DNA from: Serratia symbiotica
GTDB lineage: Bacteria; Pseudomonadota; Gammaproteobacteria; Enterobacterales; Enterobacteriaceae
Reading direction: 5' to 3'
Length of the DNA: 64,000 nt
Assembly: GCA_024160085.1 (NCBI GenBank)
Contig: JAMDYG010000001.1
Span: 62,001-126,000 of the forward strand
Position 1 is the first letter of the stretch; each line of letters opens with the position of its first letter. Below the pieces are notes generated by a model, which was given only the letters and a program-made list of their open reading frames with translations, had not been told where the DNA came from and made no database searches. The position numbers were made by a program, and so were the translations under genes. Below, piece by piece: positions 9,058 through 20,258 of the stretch.

Positions 9058-9635
9058 TTATATCTGTTGATTGGGCTTGCCTGTTATGCCACCGCTATCA
9101 CCTTTGTGATCGTGGGTATTGTACTGCGCTCGCATGGTGCTAAATGAGCCGGTTTTATCCTGTACTGCTGCCTATAAAACGATGGATTGTGCCGCCGTGA
9201 TCTTTCCCGGCATTTCTACTTGTTGTGTGTCCAGCACGATCTTATTTTTGGTGTGAATAATAAAAGTGTCCGTGGTAGCTTCTATCAATCGTCCACGCTT
9301 GAGCATGATGCTGCTGTCGCCTTCGTTCGTGTAGATCTCTACTTCACTGCTTTTTAGCCCTTTTATCATGTAGCGCCGATCAGCAACACTAATCACTACG
9401 CCATGCGAGCGGTCACCACCCAGGAACAGGGCAACCCCTTCTACGCCAGCATGCGCTGTTGAGGTAAACCAGTAAGGCAGTAAGGCTTTAGATATTCCAT
9501 TCTGTTTTTTGTTTCACCTGCCACTAACGAGATATCTACTTGCTGGCAAGCGAAGGCGCTATTTACCTCTCGCACAACGACCCTTAACCACAGGGGCAAC
9601 AAGACCTGCTGTAGCATGGCTACGGCGTTTTTCAT
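9058..9635 (-). pseudogene. phage baseplate assembly protein V / spike (Mu gp45 type), frameshifted
   Basis: The tail spike punctures the cell envelope in contractile phages. The N-terminal part runs from 9635 (MKNAVAMLQQVLLPLWLR). The frame changes near 9470. The second part reads VEGVALFLGGDRSHGV, ADRRYMIKGLKSSEVEIYTN, IILDTQQ-like repeats and the end YNTHDHKGDSGGITGKPNQQ, typical for the gp45/V family. An in-frame stop lies after SIVL near 9173. The neighbours on both sides are also Mu-type baseplate genes. Confidence 0.8.
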
Positions 9636-9682
9636 TAATAAATCTCCTGCTTAATAAATGATGATATCGCTTTATATATCTG

Positions 9683-10755
9683 TTACCAATCCTCTTCTGT
9701 GGTCAGCACTTTCAATTCCTCAAGAGACGGAATATAGGCAGCTTCAGGTGCAACACTGAGTTCACATAGTGTTCCGCCTTCGTCCTGCATATAAACGACC
9801 TCGCTAATCACTAGTTCCCGATTGTTAAAACCTAACACGGGGTCAAAAATGATAACTCGCCGCTGGTTAGGTTTCCACAGAATGCCGTCACCTTGCCGCC
9901 ACCCCTGTACGGTATAGGTTGTTTCTTCGGTTCTCGCTGCATGCTGTCTGGCTTCAAATTAGCTTCGTGCTTGACAGATCGCTCTAGTAGCATTACCGGA
10001 TTGCTGGATATATTGCGGACGATAGTGGGTAATTTGACTGTCCCTAGTTTTGGCACGGAGTGCCGTTAACGTCGCTTTACCAAAATCAACGTTATCCCCG
10101 GTACGCTGACCTGCTACCTTGTGTTCTGAAAAGCGTTCGCGGATACTCTGTTCCGTATCACAGGTGAGAATATTCTCATCCCAGACAAGCGCAGTTGTTG
10201 CACGATCATTACCGACCGTGCCAATCAATAGATTGCCTTCTTCATCATCCCAGGCGAGTGCCTGTTGGCTTTCCTAACTCCTTGTTTAGCGCCTCATGGA
10301 TAGAGAGTTTCCCCATAATCAACCTGAAAAGCCTGTAGCACAGCGTTTATGGGGCTTTCTGGTTATCACCTTAATGCCAAAGGGTTTTGCCAGTTCTGAA
10401 GCTATCTGATGCAAAGTTTTGCCCGTAAAAAGCGTGGTATGGGCAGCACAATCGATTAAATCAGCCGTCTTACTCCGGCCACTGATACCGACATTAATAC
10501 TTTTTGCGTCATAGCGTATTGGGGTCGCTTCAATCCAGCTGATCAGGACTTTATCTTGACTGATAAGGACTTCGACCAACTCCAATTTTTTAATCTGGGG
10601 CTGTGTAATAGCATACTGCCTGATTCACCCGGCCACTGGTGGGTTATTTCGACATTGAAATCGCGTGATAGCCGTTCTATCCCTGCTGAAATCTGGACAC
10701 GTGTCTAGCCGCCCCATTCGCGCCCGTTGACACGCAATATCACGTGATCGCTCAT
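9683..10755 (-). pseudogene. phage baseplate hub protein (Mu gp44 / P type), broken
   Basis: This is the hub under the tail tube. The start ATG at 10755 gives MSDHVILRVNGREWGG with a following stop, then RVQISAGIERLSRDFNVEI. A second frame gives ELVEVLISQDKVLISWIEAT and SINVGISGRSKTADLIDCAA, a typical hub motif. The C-terminus VLGFNNRELVISEVVYMQDE with LEELKVLTTEEDW ends at 9683. At least four frame changes or stops interrupt it. Total span is about 357 codons, near family length. Confidence 0.85.
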
Positions 10756-10768
10756 CTTGTAGGTACTC

Positions 10769-12085
10769 TCAAGGATTTAACAGGTATAAAGCCAAGATGA
10801 TTAACGGCATTTCTGCTGGTGATATCGGTTTCTCGTGCGGCATTATCATATACCAGGCAGCAGCCAACACCAGTGCGGGTAGCACCGTTTCTGGCGTACA
10901 GGTAACCGTTTTTTCAACTTGCGCCAGTCGTCTTGCAATATCTCGGTTGGCATCGGTTTTTACATGCTGCAAGGTTAGGAATAACGCATCGTCAAGCGTT
11001 GACGCCTGTTCATGCTCGATAGCCTGATTCAGCGTGTCTCGCACACTGACCAACGCATCCCATGTGACTGTCGCTATCCTTTCAAATGGTACTATCTGTC
11101 GTAGATGAAACAGCATGTAATGCGGGATGGGATATATTGAGGTGTGTGTACCTGACGTTTTGCACGTTGATTAACCGGTAATAGGGCAGTATGTGGTGGT
11201 GGCAATTGTGTTAGTCGCTAGGTTGCCTCATGGATCGCTGTCGTATGCAGAAGAGCGGCGAGAGCCATTACCCCGAACGTGTTCGGCCTGTATGCTTGTC
11301 CTGTCACTCTTCCAGACGCCTTAGGTACTAAATCATGCCCTAGTATAACACCCGCTAGCGTTTTAATTTGCTGTGCCAGTGTCGCCATATCTTGCTTAGC
11401 ACGTCTGCCTGCACGCCACATCCGCTATATTGCTTCGACTAGGCTTTTACCGGATGAGCCGGGCTTTAAGATCACTGAAATATCGCCATGCAGTATCCTT
11501 GACACGGCAGTAATGCCGCTATCAATAGTGTCAAAAGCTTTGGTGACGTTGTTAATCATGCTTTTGGTACGCGCTAACACGCCAGCCTGTGCAAAAATCT
11601 GGTAAACCTTTTAAGACCACGTTAGCAAACGCCTCACGAATGCGATCATTCAAGGCTGAACTGGAAGAAATTAGCGTTTGGCCTGTGGCAATACCCGCTG
11701 TTAGGAAAGATAGCTCTCCAGCCTCAACTATGTTAAAGTTAATGCAATACATCCTGCCATTGCGCCCGCTATGGCTTACTCTTATTTCACCGCTAATACA
11801 AACGGCAATTTCACCGTAGTAGGGATGAACCAGTGTCCCCGGTCCCGGTGTATCAATAGCTACTATCAGCCGATCTCTGGCTTCGAAGAAATCATTGCCA
11901 ACCAGATAAGCATTGATAGTGAAGAGTCGGGTAGCACGTCCCAGATCTTCAGTATACGGCTTATCCCGATTGGGGTATTCATGAACCTGTACGCGCCGTC
12001 CGAGCGTCACCTCGTCGTCTTCTACCTGAAACTGTACGCCGCGAAAGGAGGCGGGACGAAGACGGTCTTTCCGGTTACTCATCAT
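10769..12085 (-). pseudogene. DNA circularisation protein (Mu gp43 type tail protein), broken
   Basis: The N-terminal 150 residues from 12085 are well kept: DRLRPASFRGVQFQVEDDE, LGRRVQVHEYPNRDKPYTED, FINAYLVGND-type motif and GTLVHPYYGEI. This is the domain named 'DNA circularisation protein N-terminal' in Mu-like phages, a structural tail component. The frame is lost near 11560. Weakly matching pieces occur at 11218-11421. The C-terminal part (VPFERIATVTWDALVSVRD...PALVLAAAWY) is open from 11116 to 10769. Confidence 0.82.
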
Positions 12086-12117
12086 CGCTCCTTAATAAAG
12101 AAAAATCGCCGAAGCGG

Positions 12118-13951
12118 TCAGGGTCTGGCGAAGCGGGTATAACCCACATTGTAATTGAACCCCGACGGGGGATTGCTTTCCGTTTTCACCTGTACGCCAG
12201 TAGGTAGATTGCGAAAATCCACGGTCAGTTGCAGGTTTCATTGCTTATCTTAACGCATGGGGGGAGTCCAATAGACTAACATGATTTAATTCTTGGGTAT
12301 TGACTGGATTTTCCATGATAGAAGGTAAAAAGACGCTTCTTATCTTTTCCCTAAGCGAATTAAATTCACTTTTCACCCAATCCATTCCTGGAGTTGTCCA
12401 CGATTGAATTTTCTCAATACCATTTAATAGCGGTTCAAAATATGGCTTTATCTTTTACCACTACGATTGGAAATAGGTAATGATCGGATCACACTTTTCC
12501 TTTATCCAATCCAGCGGGTGAAAATTAAACCAAAGATATTTAATATATTCCCAGGAGGGAAGTGAGGATTCTTCAACAATTTTCCATGTTGACTTGAAAA
12601 ATTACTGACTGGCTTCCAGTTAGCTATGACTAAACCAGCAGCCGTTGCTATGGCTGTTATTAACCAACCAATTTTGTCGTGTTAAGTGTTATTTCTGCAA
12701 CTTTTAACACTAAGTTAACATCAATAATACCCAATTTTATCGTGACTAATACGTCGGCTATCCCAATAATACTACGGAGAATGTTATGGTGTTCTTTGAC
12801 AAAAGCATAAAATTTTTCAGTCAGATTACCTAAGCCTTTTATCTCTTCCTTTGTGTCATTCCTCAAATACACTACCTATTGAGGAAAATCTATTTGTTAC
12901 TATTCCGATCAATGCTTCCAGGAAATTAGATTGCGTTCCTGGTTGTGCTTCAATGCGTATGTTTAAATAATCTTGCTCTTGCATTTTACGAATAATTTCG
13001 ACGTAGTCATATTTTACCTTTTCTAATAATTAATTAACGACTTGTAGTGTTTAAGCATCATCACCAAAATACCCTTAATCACCGATGTACGTTAAACATC
13101 AGTGAGTTTTTTCAGCTTATCTAATTGTGTAAAGAGATTATCCAACTATCCAAATGATCCTTTTTTGTCAGTAAAATATAACTTGATGTTAAAATGTTTT
13201 AATCTTTTATTTGTGCCGCGTACTTTTTTGACGTCAAGTCCAGCCTGGATAACTTTTCTCACCGGATTACCTGCGGTCTCTCCCTCCATGCCCACCTGAT
13301 ACATCATTACACTGATTGGTGCTAAACTTTTAGCAGCTTTTAATCCATCTTTGTTAATCATTTTAATGATTGAACTAGTTTTAGAAAAAAGACAACATAT
13401 TGTTATCATCTATACCAAGATAAAAAGCTCAAAGCTCTTTGAATAGTATCAAAAAGCCCCATCATATCTTTTGATGCCGTTCCTGTTGAATCCTGCATTT
13501 TTGCGGCAAATTCTGCGGCTGCCTCTAGTGTTTTCTTCAATTTTACTGCCAGATAAGCTGATACTTTTCCGACACCCTACAAGATATTACTTGCTGTAAT
13601 AATACCTTGGCATACTAGCATTTGCATCATGTTTTGAAAATCGGCAGTGGTGCCAAGTAATTTATTTTCTAACTTTAAAGCCAACTCATTAATCTTTTCA
13701 AATTGCGGCGATACTTTCCCGCCCACTTCCATCATCGCGACTTTCAAATCAGTGGCGTCTTCTTCCTGCTTGGCAAAAGCCACGAGCGAGCCCGTGGCTC
13801 CCGCTGCTAAACCTGCCGCTAAGCCTAACGATCCTTGGCCTGTGATGACGTTTTCCTTGCGAAATTTCTTGAGTTTCTTTTGCAATTCAGACAGTTTTAG
13901 TGAAAGGCGGTCTTTTGCAGTAATCAGCGCCTTTAATTCAAAGCCCGCCAT
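12118..13951 (-). pseudogene. tail tape measure protein, broken
   Basis: The tape measure sets tail length. The start at 13951 reads MAGFELKALITAKDRLSLKLSELQ, with a coiled-coil Lys/Leu-rich region, then GLAAGLAAGATGSLVAFAKQ, as in Mu-like tape measures. Middle fragments at 13146-13409 and 12660-12872 are open in different frames. The C-terminus VDFRNLPTGVQVKTES with GFNYNVGYTRFARP ends at 12118. At roughly 610 codons it is short for the family. Several stretches are very AT-rich. At least five disruptions are visible. Confidence 0.8.
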
Positions 13952-14003
13952 ATTTTTACCTAGCTTTTTCTATTTTATTGGCTTGCGCTATCAGTAATAT
14001 TAA

Positions 14004-14374
14004 TTAACTGATAGACTCATCAATAAAGGTAAGTGGATTAATTACCCAGTATTTGGCGCAATCATAATAAGCATTAATGAGATGTTCTTCTATCACGTCT
14101 AAATGAAAAAACTTACGATAAGTGAGTCTGCTAAACCCATATCAGCCGGTGACATCTCATCCATGGAACTCATTGGGATATTTGCAAGACGGCTAATATA
14201 TTTAGCCGTAATCGAAGCGCTTAATTTAATAGATTCATCATTGCCTACTTGATAAGGATAACCCAATTATCTGACATCTTTTCCAGTAGGCTCACGAAAC
14301 TCAAGTACAGTTAATGTTTCGTTATGCGCTGTGATTGCCTTTTAAGGCGTTAAGGTTTAATTTTTCTCATTCAT
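14004..14374 (-). pseudogene. tail assembly chaperone (Mu gp41 type) with -1 frameshift extension
   Basis: The first frame starts at 14374 and reads KAITAHNETLTVLEFREPTG, LGYPYQVGNDESIKLSASIT, AKYISRLANIPMSSMDEMSP and ADMGLADSLIVSFF before a TAG at 14099-14101. Three TAA stops interrupt its first 40 codons, so it is dead. At 14105-14111 the minus strand has T TTT TTC in the reading phase of a classic -1 slippery site. The -1 frame continues HLDVIEEHLINAYYDCAKYW to 14004. This is the known two-product layout of tail assembly chaperones that load the tape measure. Confidence 0.72.
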
Positions 14375-14395
14375 TGATAAAATCCTTAGTCTCCG

Positions 14396-14739
14396 TTAAA
14401 TTCCATATCGACCGTGCCTTCATCAGCATTATGTGAAGATTCGCCGGATAACCACGCTCCTGACAACAAATACACCATGCTGTTAGTTAATTCAGCGGTA
14501 ATGGTCATTTCATCTGCTGTAGTTAGTTTTTCTATCGGAAAAATTCGCTCAACTTTAAATTCTGCTTTGATATAATGCGCTCGATAGATTTATTTATAAT
14601 GGACACTGCCATCAATACCCACCAGGTCTTCCTTGATAACCGTATTCATCGGCACTTCCATACTGCCATTTAGTGAGGGTTGTTGGTCGTCCGCCTTAAA
14701 ATATCAGGTGCCGCCTATTCTTCTTTTTCCAGTAATCAC
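14396..14739 (-). pseudogene. phage tail tube protein (Mu gpM type)
   Basis: The minus strand reads ITGKRRIGGT, stop, YFKADDQQPSLNGSMEVPMN, an in-frame stop after DGSVHYK, then FKVERIFPIEKLTTADEMTI, TAELTNSMVYLLSGAWLSGE and ADEGTVDMEFNGD. This is the family pattern of contractile tail tube subunits at about the right length (115 codons). A GTG at 14739 is the likely start. It lies between the sheath and the tail chaperone, where the tube gene belongs. Confidence 0.75.
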
Positions 14740-15950
14740 ATAACCTTGCCTTGGTTATATTGCAGCCTGAACTGATTCGCCAACGCAAATACACGTAATT
14801 GATTGATATAATCCGCAGGAAAGACCACATCAATCTGATTAGGATCGTTGGCGTTGCGCTCAATGATAAGATATTGCTGAAAAACGTCAAATTTTTTGAT
14901 AATCCCTTCATTTACAACTAGAGATAAACTGCACAGAGTTCGCCTTTGATTACGGCTGGAATAACGATCGCTTGCCACGCCCCGAATCGGGTACCATCAT
15001 CAGCCAGTTTTTGCCGCCCGTACTTGCTAGTGATCACCGACCTCAATCGCCGCAAAATATAAGCGCTGTTATAGAGAGTTTCACTGTCCAGATAGCTGTT
15101 ATCAGCCACGCCGTAACTGTTTTTCTGATAGGTCGTCACATCGCGCTGAATGCGTAATACGCCGCCTTTGACATTGGCGGGTAGCAATACCGTGTGAAAG
15201 TAGGAATTACTGCTCCGTCAAAGAGAAGTGTTGGCCCGACGGTGAGGGTAACACACCGTTTAACTCGCCCGTGTGGGTCGGTCTGGCTGGGTTATTACGC
15301 AAAAATATCGCGCACCGTGCTAGTCGTTCCGCAACCAGTTCATCAAGTGCAGTTTGTGTCGTTTTCTCATAGCCTGCAATGGTGAGATGCGGATCATTAA
15401 GCGTGTCGCCAAAAGCTATCAGTTCACCTACCGTCCCTTTTTTGGCCGTATAAAAATGGCCGTATAACTGTTGATAAGGACTCTAGCGACCGTTCGTGTC
15501 GTTCATCTATGCGCTCATCTTTTGCAAAAAGGCAGCATTAGAGAGAAAGGCAACCCGATAAAATCAAATAATAAGTCACCCATGGCACTGATAACGCTAT
15601 CCGTATCAGGTGAGCCAGGCGTACCTGCACTCATGGCAGTCATCGTGATATTCAGTGCCCGTTGTTTCAGGTACGGCAATGACAAATAGTTCACTGACTG
15701 CATCAATCCGGCAGTACGCTTGTACCATACGGTGTAACTGGCTGCCACGACCGGCTAACTGTTGTATTATTTCTGCCGAGGGCAACATGATCATGGGTGA
15801 ATTCAAGGTCATTTGTGCAGTGGGTAGTGCATTCCTAATAAGCAGTGCGGGGCCGCTGGCTTGGATCGTATTGGCAGCGCTCTTATCCATTTCTGGATAA
15901 AAACCAGGCACACGCAGATTAGCGTTCACGGTACTAAAGCTAATTGTCAT
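14736..15950 (-). pseudogene. tail sheath protein (Mu gpL / SfV type), broken
   Basis: The sheath contracts to drive the tube through the envelope. The N-terminus from 15950 is typical: MTISFSTVNANLRVPGFYPE, with ANTIQASGPALLIR and SAEIIQQLAGRGSQLHRMVQ. A frameshift follows near 15640. Middle fragments include NVKGGVLRIQRDVTTYQKN and DSETLYNSAYILRRLRSVIT. The C-terminus VVNEGIIKKFDVFQQYLII with ADYINQLRVFALANQFRLQY ends at 14736. The span is about 405 codons against roughly 495 in Mu, so internal sequence is also lost. It overlaps the upstream DUF2635 stop by 4 bases. Confidence 0.87.
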
Positions 15951-16219
15951 TCCGACGTCTCCTCTTTAGCTTTTTTTAATTTGGTTCTTATGGTATCAGT
16001 CGACTCTTGCACAATTGGGGAATTATCGGATTGACTGAATTCTTCGATATCATCGTCCTGTTTTCTTCTGATCCAAAAAAGCGTTTTTTGAACCTGCAAT
16101 CCTTCCTCTGACAGATAGTCACCAAAATACTCTTTTGTGTCGTGTATATATTGAGGTATGGGCACTTTTCGCCCGTGCTTAGGCTTAATAAAAACAATTT
16201 CAGGTTGGGTACCCACCAC
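15947..16219 (-). CDS. DUF2635 phage protein (Mu gp38 type), open frame
   Basis: A 90-residue open frame has the DUF2635 core VFIKPKHGRKVPIP...LSEEGLQVQKTLFWIRRKQDDDI, as found directly before the sheath gene in Mu-like phages. The C-terminal 30 residues are acidic and extra to the family core. The function is unknown; it is a small tail-region protein. It is one of the few uninterrupted phage frames, but it sits in a dead operon, so its openness may be chance in a short gene. Confidence 0.7.
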   Translation of the reverse strand: MVGTQPEIVFIKPKHGRKVPIPQYIHDTKEYFGDYLSEEGLQVQKTLFWIRRKQDDDIEEFSQSDNSPIVQESTDTIRTKLKKAKEETSE

Positions 16220-16755
16220 TTTATCTTCATCTCCAGATGCGAGTTTATGCCGCTTGACTGTTTGTTCAGGTCAATAGCAACGGTGTATAAATCAGGTAAA
16301 TTATTGAGGTCAGCATCGTGGCGGGTATCTTCGGTGTTGATGTTTGTTTCCGTATTAAATTTAAACAGGTAGTGATATTAGGTGCAGTTTTAATCCGCTT
16401 CCTCTGCACCAACATAATTAATTGCACTACAACCCGGATCTGGCTGCTAACCGAGTAATGCCAACCAGATTTCAGACCTAACTTCATTTAATGTGTCGAC
16501 AGAGGAATATTGTCCTTTTTGATTACGTGCATTATTTAAAATCACCACGACATAAAAACTTTCGGTTAATGATTGCCAATAATCAGTTTGTGACTGTTGT
16601 TCACCGATAACATCTTCTCCCAGAACAACGTAAGCAGCCGGCAAAGACAATTTTCCACAATCGGGTAAATACTCATATTGAGAGACACTGCCTACTCTGT
16701 TTTCAAAACGAGGGCAAAAGGTTCGTAATACCGCAATAATGGGACTAAGTTTCAT
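16220..16755 (-). pseudogene. Mu gp37-like phage protein (DUF1834), broken
   Basis: The start at 16755 reads MKLSPIIAVLRTFCPRFENR, then LPAAYVVLGEDVIGEQQSQT, DYWQSLTESFYVVVILNNAR and TLNEVRSEIWLALLG, stopping at 16447. The continuation (PGCSAINYVGAEEAD, stop, then NTEDTRHDADLNNLPDLYTV) is in other frames. Family members sit between the head completion genes and DUF2635 in Mu/SfV-type tails and may act at the tail terminus. Confidence 0.7.
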
Positions 16756-17263
16756 GATTTTTTCCTTTTCTTCGCGCTGCCCGCAGTGATTGACGCAGTG
16801 CTCTCTTTAGCGTGTAGCTCGCCCAACTTTTCAGCAGCGTTAACATGGCAATTTTGACGTTTCTCAATACGCTAATCCCCGCGTTGGTAGTGACATTTTT
16901 GTCGTTTGTGCTGTTTAGACATGCCGCGAGAAGCGCTACGTACCCCGTAATGCAGAAAAATAGGGTAAAAATCGCTTTCAATCGGTCTACTGCCGACACT
17001 ATCTTTCTGATTGGGGGCGATCTTGACCATTAACCCTGGTCTTCGTGATGTTGCTTTCGGAACGTAATAACTAATAGATCGCGCTAATCGTCCAGTTTAC
17101 CATCGTGGGGTTTCACCAGGTCGTGAACGGCCACCTCGCTTCATCAGCTGACGACGTGCTGCTTTCGGATGCATTTGTCCGACTTTCACAAAAGCACGAC
17201 TTATCCTTGAGCGATTAAAGACAAATTCTTTGGGTTAATGAAAATCAATATGGAGATTATCCA
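16753..17263 (-). pseudogene. HK97 gp10-like tail completion protein, broken
   Basis: The minus strand reads FNRSRISRAFVKVGQMHPKA, ARRQLMKRGGRSRPGETPRW, stop, TGRLARSISYYVPKATSRRP and FYPIFLHYGVR. This is the typical HK97-gp10 family layout (residue promotion of basic segments, then P.FLEYGT-like end). A frameshift near 17000 and stops near 17225 and 17090 break it. It lies between the head closure gene and gp37. Confidence 0.7.
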
Positions 17264-17266
17264 AAA

Positions 17267-17641
17267 TCATTTCCTCTTTCTGGTTGACTGCTCATTTCTT
17301 TTACAGGAAAACGACAGAAAACGACCTGCACTGTTGATATCAGTAACTCCCCGTATGATATAGACGACACCATTAATTACTGCTTGATCACTTGAGTAAA
17401 GGGATTGTCTATATCTCACCATTATTTTATGCGTGAAGGTTTTGTTTATTTGAAAAGAATGGAGGTGAAGTGTGTCACTCACGGGGATCAATTTTCCCCA
17501 GACGGTATGCGCGTCTTGATTTTCTGCCTGTATTCTGCTGCCGCCTATCGGTTCATCCTGTCGCATATAAAACAAAATGCGCTTATTTAACTCTCCGGGA
17601 TCGGGGAAACGGGAATACAGTCTGCTATAATGCGGTTTCAT
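17267..17641 (-). CDS. phage head closure / head-tail joining protein
   Basis: A 124-residue open frame has the SPP1 gp16-like (Phage_H_T_join) pattern: DPGELNKRILFYMRQDEPIG near residue 14, VWGKLIPVSDTLHLHSFQIN, THKIMVRYRQSL and VINGVVYIIRGVTDIN near residue 90. Such proteins form the stopper ring below the portal. It overlaps the connector gene by 4 bases. It has no stops, unlike its neighbours, but has no visible way to act without capsid and portal. Confidence 0.75.
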   Translation of the reverse strand: MKPHYSRLYSRFPDPGELNKRILFYMRQDEPIGGSRIQAENQDAHTVWGKLIPVSDTLHLHSFQINKTFTHKIMVRYRQSLYSSDQAVINGVVYIIRGVTDINSAGRFLSFSCKRNEQSTRKRK

Positions 17642-17955
17642 AGTCCGCTCAGCCTGTAGTCATCAACTAAAAACTTAAAAAACGGAGAAACAGACAACTG
17701 TTCCATATTGGATATACCCCCATAATGCTCATATAACCCCGTCACCAATAGCAACATCCCCTGAATAATCGCTGCATTGATAACCAGGCCGTTAGGGTTA
17801 GTTTTAGGCACGGATTCTTTGTATAGATTACGGTTAAAATATGCTATGGTTTTTTGCTCTGCGGTGGCGATATAATTCTCAAGTAGTACATCTTTACTGT
17901 TATCGTCCAATTCAATCCTGAATTATCGCTTGACCTGTGCTTTGTCAATAAACAT
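17638..17955 (-). pseudogene. gp6-like head-tail connector, one in-frame stop
   Basis: The natural start at 17955 gives MFIDKAQVKR, a TAA, and then FRIELDDNSKDVLLENYIAT, AEQKTIAYFNRNLY and AAIIQGMLLLVTGLYEHYGG. This is the HK97 gp6-like connector family of about 105 residues. The single early stop removes the first ten residues; a downstream restart is conceivable but the lost segment belongs to the fold. It is adjacent to the capsid gene terminator. Confidence 0.75.
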
Positions 17956-17963
17956 GTTGTTTT

Positions 17964-17997
17964 ATTCTAATAAAAATGGCCTACATTCGTAGGCCAC
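17964..17997 (-). terminator. terminator after the capsid gene
   Basis: On the minus strand GGCCTAC / GTAGGCC form a 7-base stem with a 4-base loop, followed by ATTTTTATT. It lies between the major capsid gene and the connector gene, where many phages have a partial terminator. Confidence 0.6.
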
Positions 17998-18051
17998 CCT
18001 GTTTAACTTGATGCTTACTGTCATTACCGATCCAAAACTGGCACTGACATA

Positions 18052-19335
18052 TTACCAGCCATTATTACCTGATTGACCGCTTTTCCCCGCACCTCCTGCA
18101 TTTGACGGAGTGGAAGGTGAAACCTCTATCTTGGTTAAATCCCCTTTGATAAAGGCGTCGGGGCGGTAAACCGCGAGTGCCAGACGCTATTCACAACGAA
18201 TAGAGATCATGTTCTTCTCAAAATCGTCGGTATTTTCAGTGCTGATCACCACGTTTGCTTCTTCACGGTCAAACAGTTGAGCACCTAGATTGAAAGCCCC
18301 CACCAGGAATTTATCTTTAAACTCAGAGGGTTCTGTGACGACAACGGGTAAGCCCTACAACATTGGTGTCATCAGGGCTGTGGGATTGGAAAGGAGATAA
18401 CGCCCCGGCGTATCCTTGATAAGTTCAATCTGTGCCCAGTTGGTAAAGTGCAATATATGGCCTGTCGCGGGGATCCGTGCCAGCTGCGCTTGTAGCATGG
18501 CAAGCCGCAGATCATCGATCGCGGTTCGATGTGCTGGTTTTAATTCTGCTTTGAATGGAATGCAGTGGCTTGAATAAAGATTCCGTTCAGGTTTGAACCA
18601 GTACCGTCACCGAAGAAAATTTGCTGCTCTTCAACGTATTTCATGACATAACGTAGCCTCCATATCGATAAGAGAGGCCAGTTGCGAAAAGTCATCCAGA
18701 ATTTGCTTGGAGGCTTTAAACATATGGGCAATCGCGCGAACGGGGACTGTTGCCTCTTCAAATTCAATCGTGCTATATGGCTTTGCGTTATTTTCCGCGA
18801 CAGTATTGGCATTATTAGTAAATCCTTTCTGCTTCACGTAATAAATCGTGTTACTTTGCGTCTTTCCACGGGCAATCAAATCACGAATAAATAACCGTTG
18901 CTTCGGCGTGGTCAAGATGTCTGCTTGACGGTCGGGGGTGACAATCGTTCCGGCGATATCCGATGAAATAAGTGCAGCGTTAATCAGCGCGACTATCCGT
19001 TTGTTGGATTCCATACCCGAGCCTAAAGCCTGTACCACCTTCATGCCAACTAACTATTGACCGATAGAACTTGCCACGTTCAATGCATTGGCGACAGGCA
19101 TTTGTGGGCAATATGCTGTTCAACTTCGCCTACTTGGGCTTTCAGGGTTTTTTCTGCTTCGCGTAAGGCGATTAATTCGACCGCCATTTTATCAACGGAC
19201 GCCTTGGTTTCGGTGGAAAGTTCACCGGATTTTTGCGCTTCCTTCAGGTATTTCTTTTCCTGGGCTCTATATTTGCTGCTGGCTTCTTCAATAGAAGCCG
19301 TTACTTTCTTAAACATATTCATTAATATCAGACAT
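18052..19335 (-). pseudogene. major capsid protein (HK97 type), broken
   Basis: The ATG at 19335 has a GGAG ribosome site and would start MSDINEYV, but the frame shifts at once. The N-terminal scaffold-like delta domain is readable: KKVTASIEEASSKYRAQEKK, SGELSTETKASVDKMAVELI. After frame changes near 19100 the coat domain follows: VVQALGSGMESNKRIVALIN, TPDRQADILTTPKQRLFIRD and ARGKTQSNTIYYVKQKGFTN, then VPVRAIAHMFKASKQILDDF. The C-terminal part (18052-18800) is fragmented. The HK97 fold is inferred from these family motifs. Confidence 0.85.
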
Positions 19336-19347
19336 ATTGTCTCCATT

Positions 19348-20194
19348 TTAATGGGGTATCGATTCCAGAAGACGCAAGGCATTATCCAGTTGTGTCACGG
19401 TCTCGAAAGAAACATCAGGGGTGGCGCGCAGCGTACCGTGAGAGGGCGTGATGGCGCTCGGCATATCACCACGTAAAGCTTTAAATAACCGTCAGTGTTC
19501 GGTGCGAGGTGTATTAGTTTTCTCCAACAGAGCATTCAGTTTTCTCAGTGCACAGTGGGCGAATCGTTATCCTGTTGTGTGCTATCAGCGTGCAGGAAGA
19601 CATCAGTAAACCATTTTTCTATCGCTTCGCTACCATTAATCTAGATCAATCATCGTGGTGACCGTCTTTTCATCCATGCCGGTTTTAGCGACGTAAACAT
19701 CCCGCATGGCAAAATCAAAGGGGGTCATTTTTCCCGCAATATAGGCAAAGTCATGCTAATTACCGACGGCCAAACCCCAGATATTGTGGATCATCAGGAA
19801 AGCACTGCGCCCGATTTGTATCTCATCGCCTGACATGGCAATGATTGAAGCTGCTGAGACCACTAATCCCAATATTTTCACAGTAACTTTGCCCGTATAT
19901 TCACGGAGTTGATTGAAGATAGTCAGCCCTTCAAATAGATCGCCACCCGGCGAATTGATATTGACAGTGATATACTTACCTTCTAGTGAACGCAATATTG
20001 CGCCAATCCGTTGAGCGGTGATCCCTTCGCCAGCCTAATCCTGACCAATCGTCTCAAATATAGATAGCGTATTATCATCCTGGCTTGATGCCCTGATGCT
20101 GCTGTTCCATTTTGCTAATGCTGATGGTGAAATTTCACTAGTTATTTTCGGACAGGGAAAAACCGCCGGTAATACTGGAAGTACATTTTTTCAT
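19348..20194 (-). pseudogene. ClpP-like prohead protease (S14), broken
   Basis: The protease trims capsid subunits during head maturation. The core is clear at 19995-19756: KYITVNINSPGGDLFEGLTI, YTGKVTVKILGLVVSAASII (the nucleophile Ser region) and SAFLMIHNIWGLAVGN (catalytic His region). Upstream ITSEISPSALAKWNSSIRAS and downstream FDFAMRDVYVAKTGMDEKTV are in the family order. In-frame stops lie near 20037, 19758 and 19640. The C-terminal tail ends ALRLLESIPH at 19348, 13 bases before the capsid start. Confidence 0.85.
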
Positions 20195-20258
20195 CGGGAA
20201 AAACTCTAGTTATTTTATTTCTTGCTGGGTGATGGTCTGGTGATGAGATGAGGATTTT

